Source: Hyalella azteca (Eukaryota > Arthropoda > Malacostraca > Amphipoda > Hyalellidae). Taken from it: a stretch of DNA of 64,000 bases. The position numbers were made by a program, and so were the translations under genes. Every line of letters starts with the position of its first letter. Within the stretch, counting starts at the first letter, position 1. Below the pieces are notes generated by a model. The model saw only the letters and a list, made by a program, of their open reading frames with translations, had not been told where the DNA came from and did no database searches. The stretch is taken from contig NW_025937306.1 in the NCBI RefSeq assembly GCF_000764305.2, positions 1-64,000 of the forward strand, given 5' to 3'. Of the stretch, positions 1-9,883 are shown in pieces.

Positions 1-180
1 GGAATCATTCTAGCAATAACCGTACTCTGCCGTGTTCAAGGCTCAGCTGTGTTCTGCGGCTCTGCCGCACCCTGTTCTCTTTGAAAGGTGTGCTGTGCAT
101 GCTGGAGCTTTCTGTCTTGGGGCTACATGGACGTGTCTTCGAAGCCCCCATTAAACAAGAACTAGAAGAAGAAGACCTGC
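1..180 (+). mobile_element. Possible 3' end of a non-LTR retrotransposon
   Basis: The stretch ends in an ATTAAACAAGAACTAG run followed by GAA triplets (about 150-175). Such A- and GAA-rich tails are typical of the 3' ends of some arthropod LINEs. No reverse transcriptase can be read in it. The call rests only on the tail and could be coincidence. Confidence 0.25.
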
Positions 181-989
181 GACAGTGTTCGGATGACGAC
201 GGCCTATCTATGGTAGGCTGTCTTCGACAGTCATGTCATCCAGTTTCGTTTGAACAGTGACGCAGTGTGGTTGTAATCCAAAGAACTCTTTGCTATGAAA
301 GCTCCATTTACGTGTCGAATAGGTACACCGAATTATTCTGCTTATTTTCTCTTCAGAACCGCAAAAACAAAATTATGAAGCAAAGGGCGAAGTTGAAAAT
401 GCCTCTCTTCCTCTTCGTTCCTAATAAATAAACAGCCACGCGGACTTCCTGTGGTACCAAAAAGCGCAATTACTTGCACAAAAATACTTCCAAATGTAAG
501 AAAAACGCACCAATCGCCAAGCTAATGTTTATTTCCCTGGCTGGCTAGGTATAGCCTCCACTCCAATCTCCATCATGGCTCCATCATCCATGGACATGCC
601 CCAGGATTCCAGGGGCCAGGAACAGGAATACAGGATGATGCCTCATCAATAATCAGCACCTTGCTATCCATATGATATCCAACATTCCAACTCATGTGAT
701 AGCTAGCTGTCAGTGTCAACTCCCAATCAAACCTGCCACAAGCTGACAAGCCTTATCCAGCTCAGCATCAAAAGCAACCACAGATACTGCCAAACAGCAA
801 CAAAATAAGTCTGCAGAATCCACAAGTGACAAGTGCACAAATTAGTCTTGACTGTTGACTCCAAATTAAATTTAAATTTACAGAATCTGCCATGGACCCC
901 CTGCCAAGTTATCCTCAGTGAGGATAACTTGGATTCATCATCAGCACATGAGCACGGATGCTCAGACAAAACTTTCTTGTCTCAATTCA

Positions 990-1850
990 TTCAGAATTGC
1001 TTAAGCCATGGATGAACTTTGTGAGCTGGTCCAAAGTTTTGAGCATCAATGCTCAGGAGCCCTGCTAGTAACAGCCAAGACCCTAGAACAGCTGAACAGG
1101 TACACACCCTGCCTGCAACCACAGCTCTGAAGACTGGTGAAGACTACCATCCAGTTACTGGAGCAGTTGCATGGTCAACACAATTCTCCTATGGAAGCAT
1201 TTTTGCACCAGAACTCCATGACAAACCTCTAGACTTCATATTATCTATTCTTAAAGCAGATAAAGTAGTTGGTATCCGCAAGCTTCTGAGCGACCCTAAA
1301 AAATCCTCCGTACCTTTATATGTCTTTACCTTCCTCAGCCCCGCACCTCCTAGCAAAATACAAATTGGCTACTGACTACTGTACATGCACAGTAGACAAT
1401 GACAAATATGGTACTACCCTTAGTACCCTAGCCTACTTTGCTGTGGCCAGTGCCTCCACTATGCCAATTCTAAACTAAGATGTTCTCAACAGAACCACAT
1501 CTTGTGCCTATTGCAGTGAAAGTGGTCACTCTCGTGAGTCACGAGACCTGCCCAAGATCTGAGCTGGAACCAAAATGCATAAACTGCAAAGGAAAACACT
1601 ATGCAACTTCGCCTCTGTGTCCATTATATGAATCTGAGCTTCAAGCTTGTCAGCTCACAATCAGCAAAGGACTGAGCTTCCCAGAGGCATGTGCTAAAGC
1701 AAGAACTGAGTCAACCATAAATGCCAGCAATCCTTGTACAACAAGCCAGCCCTTCCCTACAACCAGAGAGGCTCAACAGCTCACACCAACAAACTTACAT
1801 GCAAACAAGTTCTAAGGAGCAACCTCAACCTAAATTGATTGCCTTGCAAA
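990..1850 (+). pseudogene. Decayed LINE ORF1 (gag-like) with three zinc knuckles
   Basis: Three cysteine knuckles lie in tandem but in different frames. About 1440-1480 reads CGQCLHYANSKLRC, a CX2CX4HX4C knuckle with the His lost. About 1500-1550 reads CAYCSESGHSRESR, with the last Cys changed to Arg. About 1576-1620 reads CINCKGKHYATSPLC, followed by PLYESELQ. Three successive knuckles with a CP.Y end are the hallmark of ORF1 proteins of Jockey-like non-LTR retrotransposons, where they bind the element RNA. Frame changes and lost ligands show that it is dead. The part before 1440 is assigned only because it continues the degraded open frames; its limits are uncertain. No ORF2 follows. Confidence 0.55.
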
Positions 1851-2500
1851 ATAAAAATTTGATCAAAATAGTTAGTGGCATAAAACATAGCTCTGCTATT
1901 GTCTTTTTTTTTTTGCAATTCTTACCATTCTCATTAAATTTTTGGCACCTTCTCACAGAGCCCTAAAATTTGGAGAGCATGCACTAAAAAACTTGTATTA
2001 TTTAAAGTCTTTTCGCAATGCAAGATAATATAGCTCCAAATTAGTGTAATTTTCGTGAATTTTTTATCTTAAGGCCCTGATGTTATGTATTTTGCTTCAA
2101 TTAGAAATTTCATTAATTGAAAAAAAACTTTCTAAATGAAAAAAGTAATTTTTTAAATATGTCCCTAGAGCTGTGAGATTTTCATAATAAGTAGTTGTTC
2201 TTCAATCTTGATCATAATGGCAATTGTCAGTTTTACCTATCTGTACATTACAAATTGCAATCAGTTGGGGCTGTTAGGCCAACAGCCAATGATGAAAATA
2301 ATATATGGATTACAATGCTTTAGAATCAAGTCAGAATAAAGATAACAATCTTTATAGTGTTGATTAGTCAATTGATAGTGATTGTACTTTTAATTTCATA
2401 TGGATTTGTGGATGCTGATTGAAGGTCAGGATGGCAAACATAAAATTAAAAAATAAGATGTATCTTGTGAGGTTAAGGTGACAATTTTGGGGTTTATATA

Positions 2501-3136
2501 AAGTGGGGGGAAATAAATAGTCGTACACTTGAAAAATCGTATTTTAATGTAGATATGTAAGTACACAAACTTAACAGGAAAAGTGATTTAAATTATGTAT
2601 AGAGACGCATAGTTTTCAAAAATACTATCAAAAGAAATTAAATCTCAATGCAACAAAAAACAATGCAACATGTTCACTTCTTCGGGTGAAAAAAGTATTC
2701 GTACAAAACAATAAATCCGCATTATTTTAATTTAATACTTGGTTGAATACCCTTTATATCAAATTAAGAAAAGGTCCCCAACAAACATTGAGAATCTTAA
2801 GGTGGTGTGCCAAGAAGAATGGTATAAAATACCAGTCAGCATCTGCAAATCATTGGTCGAGACGTATAGAAATAGACTGGTATCTGTTGAGCTGAGTAAA
2901 GGGTATTCAACCAAGTACCATAAAATTAAAATAATGCGGATTTATTGTTTTGTACGAATACTTTTTTCACCCGAAGAAGTGAACATGTTGCATTGAGATT
3001 TAATTTCTTTTGATAGTATTTTTGAATACTATGCGTCTCTATACATAATTTAAATCACTTTTCCTGTTAAATTTGTGTACTTACATACATTAAAATACAA
3101 TTTTTCAAGTGTACGAATATTTATTTCCCCCCACTG
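2501..3136. mobile_element. Tc1/mariner-like deletion derivative with long terminal inverted repeats
   Basis: Inverted arms at 2501-2756 and about 2897-3136 are nearly identical. The outer end of the right arm is CAGTGGGGGG read inward, and the left arm starts AAGTGGGGGG. TA dinucleotides flank both ends (2499-2500, 3137-3138), as expected of Tc1-type insertion. The arms are about 240-256 bp, with a short insertion in the left arm (around 2650-2665). Between them lies only the 3' end of a transposase gene. The element cannot make a transposase and would be mobile only if supplied in trans. Confidence 0.85.
2739..2996 (+). pseudogene. Tc1-like transposase, C-terminal fragment
   Basis: The open frame carries a segment reading ENLKVVCQEEWYKIPVSICK, followed by SLVETYRNRL and KGYSTKY. 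This matches the C-terminal end of Tc1 transposases, where an EEW..IP segment and a final G.STKY are conserved. The DDE catalytic domain and the N-terminal helix-turn-helix domains are absent. The apparent start lies inside the left inverted repeat and the frame runs out through the right one, so this is a remnant rather than a small gene. Confidence 0.8.
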
Positions 3137-3139
3137 TAT

Positions 3140-5037
3140 ATCTTAAACCTTTAGCAAGCAAGTTATGAAATATGGTCACTTAAATTATCCTTCCCAAAAG
3201 CCCAGCTTGTTCCCCAGTTTGTGTTTGTGGCTGTGTTGTCATTTTTGCCAATCTTCAATCATCTGTCTTCTGTCCATCCATCCATACATAGCCTCACCCT
3301 CTGCCATGCCAAGGAATTATATATAATATGATAATTTAAATGAAAGTTTGATATCTAGAGAAAATTAAATCAAATTGCAGCTTGATTGTTTTCCTTTGCA
3401 CTTGAATTAATAAATTAGAAAATTTTCAATTTCTTTCAGCATAGAGACCTCTTCCTATAGATTTTCATCTGCGATTTATGCCAATATTGTATAGAATTTT
3501 TGAAAATCCATATGAGTAAGTTCATCTTATAATTCTCCATACTTTGTCATAGTGGCTCACAAAATTCAAATTCCTACATAACGTACAGTATTTCTATGCT
3601 TGCCTGTGAAAGGGTTAAAACTGTTTACATATTATGTACTTCTCCCAAAGATTTAATTTTTTTGCATTTTTTTGTTAATTATTGCATAAAATGTAGAAAG
3701 AAAACTCGAGTATATATTAATTTTATTATGTCTAAATTTTTTTATGTATTCTACAATTTGTTTGAATGAAAGCTGGAGGCTCATAAGCATGACAAAAAAC
3801 ATGTCATTAAAACCAATTTATTCAAATGTCTATAGAGCATTAAATGGTGTCAATTGAGGTTGAACTCAATTTTCACAATTCTGAATTGGTTTCCTCAGTG
3901 CTTAATTTGGTGCTTTTCAATATAAATATTAGGATGCTTGGCAGAAATTAATTTTTATCCTTTTCAAGGCTTTGCTTAACTTGATTAAATATCTAATATT
4001 ATTATCAACCCTAAAATGCTATTTCAATAAGTCATGCAATGAATTCGGTCAGTAGCTGTATTTTGGTGCCCATGTTCTACTACCTATATCATTCAACAAA
4101 AGATTGACCACCCTATTTTTAATGGTCCCTGATTGGTGTCACATTGTCATAAAAAATGTGTTATGTTTATTATCACTTGTATTGGACACATTCTAACCAA
4201 GTCCTGAAAGTCAAGTTGCTAGATTTGACAAATTCACCCTCGATGCTAGAGAGCCAAGGTTCTTGTCCCCAATATTAGACCTTAAGTTTGTAATAGAACC
4301 TGAAATTGACTTCATTCCCTACATGTCAAAGATTTAAAATTAAGAATATCTGCAAAAGTTTAAAAATTACAGAACAGAGTTATTTGTACTAAAGCTAAGA
4401 AGCATTTATGGTTAGTATACTAGCAAATTAGATTATCAGGAAGCATTTGACTGAGGAGTTATGGAAAAGTCATTATTTTCCCTTTTCAAAATGTGATGTG
4501 GCATTTTGTAATGTTTTTAGCGCATTTTCTCATTTATGGAAAAATGCACTATTGTGCTCCCCATGTCCGTCTGTCCGTCCGTCCATGACTTTACGTTTTC
4601 GTTGACGAGAAAATGCGCTCTCTGTCACTCACTGCAGTGAGTACTGATATATTTTTTATTACTTAGTTCTCATTTCTTGTAGGATTTTGCAAAAAGATTA
4701 TCAGGGGGGAGGGGCTGTTTAAAATTGAATATCCTTATTAATTTACTGTCTAGTCCATTAGTTTCTTCCACATATAGGGAAAATCCCATTAAACATAAAA
4801 CGTCGAGTTACTGTGTACTAGTTTGACTTATTAGTCACTGTATTAATACAGATATTAATATTAATACACTTTCATTATTTTCTCCCAAAAATTGCCTTGC
4901 TTACAATAACATTGAAAGAAATTCTGTTCCTGTAACCGAGATCTTTTCCAGGACTAGGTTTCAATGATGAAAATTTATTGCACGGGTTTACTTTTTGCTT
5001 AGAATTGATTTGGTCGTAGATAGGATACACTATTAGT
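3140..5037. other. Upstream region of the carrier gene, no gene seen
   Basis: The stretch is AT-rich with no long open frame. Around 4519-4620 a 13-base inverted repeat (AGCGCATTTTCTC and its complement) flanks a CCGT/CTGT-rich simple run. No TATA box or other clear promoter element could be assigned upstream of 5038. Confidence 0.5.
4519..4620. repeat. Short inverted-repeat element with a CCGT-rich core
   Basis: AGCGCATTTTCTC at about 4519 is matched by GAGAAAATGCGCT ending near 4620. Between them is a GTCCGTC-type simple repeat (about 4565-4585). The size fits a small non-autonomous element, but no target-site duplication was recognised. Confidence 0.4.
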
Positions 5038-5133
5038 ATGGGTGACGGTTCGCAGAGGATCGCGCGATGGTATTTTGGGGGACTAGCTTCCTGCGGCGCA
5101 GCCTGCATCACCCACCCTCTGGACACGCTCAAG
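5038..5133 (+). CDS. SLC25A10: SLC25A10 exon 1
   Basis: Encodes residues 1-32, from the start to the first half of signature 1 (HPLDTLK). The donor is AAG|GTGCGT, and the exon ends between codons. Confidence 0.93.
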
Positions 5134-8100
5134 GTGCGTCACCAGCTAAACCTGCCTGGCATGTCTGTTGCCAACTCCTTTTCTCACTAATTTTGACTAA
5201 AATGTGACTCAATATATTTTTGCTGACTTATTTTTTCTCTATTTTGATTAAGATATTTGTATGAATATATTTTTATGGTCGGTGTGAAGTCAATGTAGCA
5301 ATGTTCTATGCTTGAGTTCATTTAGATTTGCGTTTCACTGCTCGCGCGAACCACTGATGTTCAATACAATTTGTTTTTATTTATTCAATGTATAAAATAT
5401 TGCGATGCTTAACGATGGTTTTCATTATGCTATATGAAATGGATAACAATTTACATTTTGGGCAAGATGATCGTTTATTCGTATACGGTACAAATGATAG
5501 GACCACTTTGGAACGCGATTATTTTGGCCCTGTTAACCGCATGTGATTAATTGAGCAAAATGTCTTCGGTACTTCATAATTTGATCCAATAAAGCGGGTG
5601 GTTCCGATTCAATAGAATGTATGGCATTTAAATACTGAAGTATTTGTGATGCTTAAAATATATTTTGAACATGATTATTACGTATCAATTTCACACGTTT
5701 CCATTAAATTTAATCGTAATGAATCCATTTATTTTTTGGGCTTTAGGTGCAGCTACAGACACAGCAAGAATCCAAACTAAAGGGCAGTCAGATCGCAATT
5801 CGCATCATCAAAAATCAGGGATTCATGGCTTTGTATAACGGCCTCTCAGCTTCACTATTGCGTCAAGTCACGTACTCAACCACGAGATTTGGCATCTACG
5901 AGGTTAGTGCACGCTCGCCTGCCTGATACGGTTTCACGTGTCTGTGCTTCAGCATTCACTGAGAGAAATTAGTAAGATTTCGTTCAATTAGTGATGTACT
6001 TTTTGCGCTTCTGTGGATCATCGTGAGCATATTTCGCATGGCAAAAGGGCGTATCAGTGGTACGCGCAGAAAGTGGACAATATTTGGACAATATGATGCA
6101 TCCTTTTTTTATCTCTCCTCTTGTGTTGCAACAGATCTCGGCAAATCTTGTGTCTAGGAATTGATCAGCGGCTCCTTAATAAACTTGGCGTCATTTCTTA
6201 CATTGCATAAATCTTCTCTGTGTGGTAATTTTAGTCCTTTAAGGACATGTATATGAAAGCTACATGATTCGAATATTATATGAATTACAAATTTGCGTTT
6301 GGTTACTAATCAATAACTATCAAGGTCACTTATATACATGCACGACACGGACAGTTAAGACCTTGGAACCTAAAGCTTAGGTGCACTGATCTTCAATTTC
6401 CATGCTCGGAATGCCTAAGGCTGGCAAATCTTGAATCCGTCTTCTATTCAATTAACTTGAATCTGTAGGTAATTCTCGAACATAGTTTCATGCCAGATAA
6501 GATTAGTGCAGTAAATGGATTAAAATCAAATAGTGTTATATTAGAATTGAATTTGTGTTGAAATTTATGCAAATTGTTCATAGTTACATTTGTGAGTATC
6601 GAAAGTTTTACTATGTGTTTCAATAACGATTCCATGTTTGCTTGTTTGAAATTTACTTTCGACGTTGTTTGGATGAAAAATCGACGGTATCGCCATTAAT
6701 TTGAATGTAACGGTGCAATAGGATGCTCAATACACCGATAATTTATTTGTTTATCACGCTCAATCTCCAGTGAGCGATAATGCAAAGCCCTGACTACAAT
6801 ATTGAAATAATTTTTTTTTATTATATCGATGTGCATCATTTCTACTATATAATATCTGCATCATTTCTACTATTATAACGCAATGACTGGTCTATTCTTA
6901 CCTCGTCACCCTTATTGTGTATGAGATCTCGTACACAAAACTCAATCGTATTATTACAATTTCAAAGCCATTATTACTAAGCGGAACAAATGTGAAGCTT
7001 CTACTTGTAGGTGATGAAGCAACGAATGGGCAACTCAGGAGGAGACGTGCCTTTCTACAAGCGCGTGGCTATTGCTGCCGCGGCGGGCGCGTGTGGAGGT
7101 TTCGTCGGCACACCCGGCGACATGGTCAATGTCAGGATGCAGAACGATGTCAAATTACCTCTTGAACAACGGAGGAAGTGAGTCAGGACGTCCTCTGACT
7201 CGTGTCCTAATTTAACTGCTCTTTTACGATTGCATTTTTCAGAACGATGTCAATTTGCCACTTGAACAGTGAAGGAAGCGAGTCGGGACTTCCACTGACT
7301 TGTGTCCTAATATACCTCTCAAATACTTTTTTTATACACTCTTATCAGCAGTCCATGAAACTATAAGCCACCTTTCCAGCCGTACCAGAAACTTTATATC
7401 TGTTTAATACACTCGCATACCTCCTCTGCTTTATCATACCTTTTTTTATACACGCGTATTGGGATACCATGAATGTAAAGCCAACTATTCAGCCCGGACC
7501 TGTGCTTTGTACCTGTTTCATACACTCAAATAATTCTGTTAAGCCCAAATACCTATTTTATGCCAACGTATATATTTCCATGGATTTTTCAGCCAACTTT
7601 TCACCATAAACATGTGATATATACATATTTTTTACCCCCGTACGTGTTTACTGATCAGCTACAAGCACGCGATAGACGGGCTAATGCGCGTGTCGCGCGA
7701 GGAGGGCGTGAAGCAGCTGTTTAGAGGCGCGTCCTCGGCCACGGTGCGCGCGGTGCTCATGACGGTCGGCCAACTCTCCTTCTACGACCAAATCAAGGCG
7801 ACGCTCCTCAGCTCGGGTTACTTCCACGACAACCTCGTGTGTCACTTCGCGTCCTCTTTGTGTGCCGTGAGTGCTTTTGTGTAGCTTTTGTATACAACTT
7901 GGCATTCACATTTTTTTATATTGATCCATCAGAAAAATTTGATCCCTGTTATTGTCAATCCTAATGGCACAAAACTGCATGGTATTGGTCGAAATTTGAT
8001 GAGCTGTAGTAGTTCATACTTAATTTCTCACGGAGTTCTCTCGATGAATGTTTGTCTCTGAAACTGAATTTGTGTTGTTTGCGTGGTCTTTTATGAAATT

Positions 8101-9883
8101 TATATCATTATTTTAGTATTATTATGATGACCATTATTTCAATCCTCATCGCAAATAGTTTAGAGCAAGCAATAATTATATTTCGTACTTTTCTTTGAAG
8201 CTTCTGGGTATTTCCATTTGTCCACTAAAACTAATTTCAGGTGTTAGTGCAAAGTTGCTAAATAGCGAAAACGCGAATGGTTTGACTTGTCCTGTTTTCC
8301 ATATCATGTTTGTTTCAATATTCTCACCATCGGTCCTGAGTGTTAATATTGGAATACATCGTACATATCCTTTCAACATTTATTGTCATAGAGTTACGCT
8401 TTTTATGCTATTGATTGGCTTTGTTCAGAGCGGCCGAGTAGCTAAGACCAGTAAGATGAAATCAACAAATTGAGAGTTCGAAACCTGCATGTAGCTGTGA
8501 AATTCTTGGTCGCAGTCGGCAAGATGGTCGGACGGTTAAGAATCGGCGACAGACTAAGAGGGCCTAATCAGAGCTTTCACTAATATATTATTATACTTTA
8601 TTGTATCACAGCTGATACAATATTTTGTTAATGTATATTACATTGTTATTATATTTCATTGTCTCAGGGCGCCATTGCGACGACGATGACGCAGCCACTC
8701 GATGTCATCAAGACGCGCGCGATGAACGCAGCCCCCGGCGAGTACAGAGTGAGTTCAGGCCTCCATATTGCTTTATGTAATAATGGTGTTATTCTATTAT
8801 AATATCTAATTTGAAGACAAATTTATGCATTATTTGTCTCATAAATTAAGTCTCCTGAAGAACTGCGTATCCTAATAACCTCGGGAAGAGCAAAATGTGC
8901 CCACAGTCGCGTGCTGTTAACACATTAATTTTTGAACCGTCTCTTCCTATCTCTGAATTGACTTGGAATCGATTCTATTTGTCTCGGTAAATAAAATATG
9001 CAATATATTTATCTAATATATTATTAGGTTAACCTAGTCCTGGACATGTTGTCCAGGCTTGTTCATTCCTGAAAATAATACCTGTTGTCCCGAATCTGGT
9101 CATTCCCGTAATCCCTAATCCAGTTAATAATATCACACATTGAAGATAGCAATCTTATTTTACTCTCGTTTCTAATATGCAAAAAATTGTGTATTTAAAT
9201 GTAATATATACTAATCAAAAACAAATTAAAAATCCATTTATATGTACTTTCTTCTATTTCCTCCAATTCTTTACTATGCGTACACTAAGAACGAAATTTT
9301 CAGGCCCAAGCAATATCCCGACAGTATAATTATCCTGGATACATGCCCCAAAAGCCCCTATAATATATTTGTGGTGTCAGGCGTCAGAAACACTCAAACT
9401 TCAGCAAAATATATATAATGATTAGTAGCTGTGTTAATGCGTATGGAGGCGATTAAGGTCTAAGTTGAACTGGTATTTGATATAATATTTCTTTTTACTC
9501 AGAACTTGTGGCACATTATTACCTACACAGCCAAGACGGGCCCACTCGGCTTCTTCAAGGTCAGTGAGAGGTGTAAGATATGAATAATTTAATTGAATTT
9601 CCATCTTCATAATATTGACGTGGCTTCGAAAGTGAAGGAATTACCGTGATGAAACTCTACCACAGTTTGTGTTAGATTTTGATGTTAATGTCTCCCTAGA
9701 AAACTCTGTAGACTTTTTGAGTTGAATTTGATATTCTTCTGCCCTAACGACTTTCCAACATGCAATTTTATTCAGGGTTACGTACCGGCATTCGTGCGGT
9801 TGGGCCCTCACACAATCTTCACGTTCATTTTCTTCGAGCAGCTGAGGAAAAACTTCGGTTTCTTCAAACCTACCAACCAATAA
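5038..9883 (+). CDS. SLC25A10: Mitochondrial dicarboxylate carrier (SLC25A10 family)
   Basis: Seven exons (5038-5133, 5747-5902, 7011-7177, 7659-7866, 8668-8748, 9503-9559, 9776-9883) join in phase to 873 bases, or 290 residues; human SLC25A10 has 287. The family moves malate, succinate and other dicarboxylates across the mitochondrial inner membrane in exchange for phosphate or sulfur oxyanions. All three carrier repeats carry their signature: P27-x-D29-xx-K32, P119-x-D121-xx-N124 (the Asn is usual for this carrier) and P219-x-D221-xx-K224. The N-terminal WYFGGLASCGAAC and the central GFVGTP, NVRMQNDVKLP and VGQLS.YDQ segments are diagnostic for the dicarboxylate subfamily. The ATG at 5038 places the protein start as in the family. 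Every intron has GT-AG ends. Nothing in the reading frame is broken, so it is very probably functional. Confidence 0.95.
5747..5902 (+). CDS. SLC25A10: SLC25A10 exon 2
   Basis: Encodes residues 33-84 and opens with VQLQTQQ, completing signature 1. It also carries the LYNGLSASLLRQ and TRFGIYE segments. The acceptor is CTTTAG and the donor is GAG|GTTAGT, phase 0. Confidence 0.93.
7011..7177 (+). CDS. SLC25A10: SLC25A10 exon 3
   Basis: Encodes residues 85-139 and two bases of codon 140. It holds the second signature, TPGDMVNVRMQNDVKLP. The donor GTGAGT starts at 7178. A degraded copy of the 3' end of this exon lies 100 bases downstream in the intron. Confidence 0.93.
7141..7320 (+). repeat. Duplicated exon-3 end and splice donor inside the intron
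   Basis: The last 37 exon bases and about 40 intron bases (7141-7219) recur at 7241-7320, offset by 100 bases. The copy is preceded by an acceptor-like CATTTTTCAG. In the copy the donor GT has become GC, and the original frame runs into TGA where the exon has CGG. Confidence 0.85.
7326..7528 (+). repeat. Degenerate intronic direct repeat, offset about 117 bases
   Basis: 7326-7411 and 7443-7528 share a TTTTTTATACAC start, a CCATGAA and AAGCCA core and a TACACTC end. A third, weaker trace follows near 7555-7605. It probably arose by the same kind of local duplication as the exon copy just upstream. Confidence 0.55.
7659..7866 (+). CDS. SLC25A10: SLC25A10 exon 4
   Basis: Completes codon 140 (Asn) and encodes residues 141-209, including the REEG..QLFRGA, VGQLSFYDQ and GYFHDNLVCHF segments typical of the carrier. 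The sequence is markedly GC-rich at third positions compared with the introns. Acceptor GATCAG, donor GCC|GTGAGT. Confidence 0.93.
8431..8585 (+). mobile_element. tRNA-derived SINE fragment
   Basis: GCGGCCGAGTAGCTAAGACC fits the A box of a Ser/Leu-type tRNA promoter, and GAGTTCGAAACC (about 8470-8485) fits the B box. The spacing is tRNA-like, but the cloverleaf is not intact. A tRNA-unrelated tail (GGTCGCAGTCGGC...) follows. It lies in intron 4 of the carrier gene, in sense orientation. Confidence 0.5.
8668..8748 (+). CDS. SLC25A10: SLC25A10 exon 5
   Basis: Encodes residues 210-236 with the third carrier signature, QPLDVIKTR. Acceptor GTCTCAG, donor AGA|GTGAGT, phase 0. Confidence 0.93.
9503..9559 (+). 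CDS. SLC25A10: SLC25A10 exon 6
   Basis: Encodes residues 237-255, ending TGPLGFFK, the family's segment ahead of the last membrane helix. Acceptor TTTACTCAG, donor AAG|GTCAGT. Confidence 0.92.
9776..9883 (+). CDS. SLC25A10: SLC25A10 exon 7 with stop
   Basis: Encodes residues 256-290, with GYVPAFVRLGPHTIFTFIFF followed by EQLRKNFG, the conserved end of the carrier. TAA is at 9881-9883. Confidence 0.93.
   Translation, partial: GYVPAFVRLGPHTIFTFIFFEQLRKNFGFFKPTNQ

Noticed and set aside
833..1375. Small coding genes of 60 and 108 residues
   Set aside because: They lie next to a frame-broken retroelement ORF1, have no domain and are not flanked by splice sites. They are better explained as part of the decayed repeat region.
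8431..8500. Functional tRNA gene
   Set aside because: A and B boxes are present, but the stems do not pair and a SINE-like tail follows.
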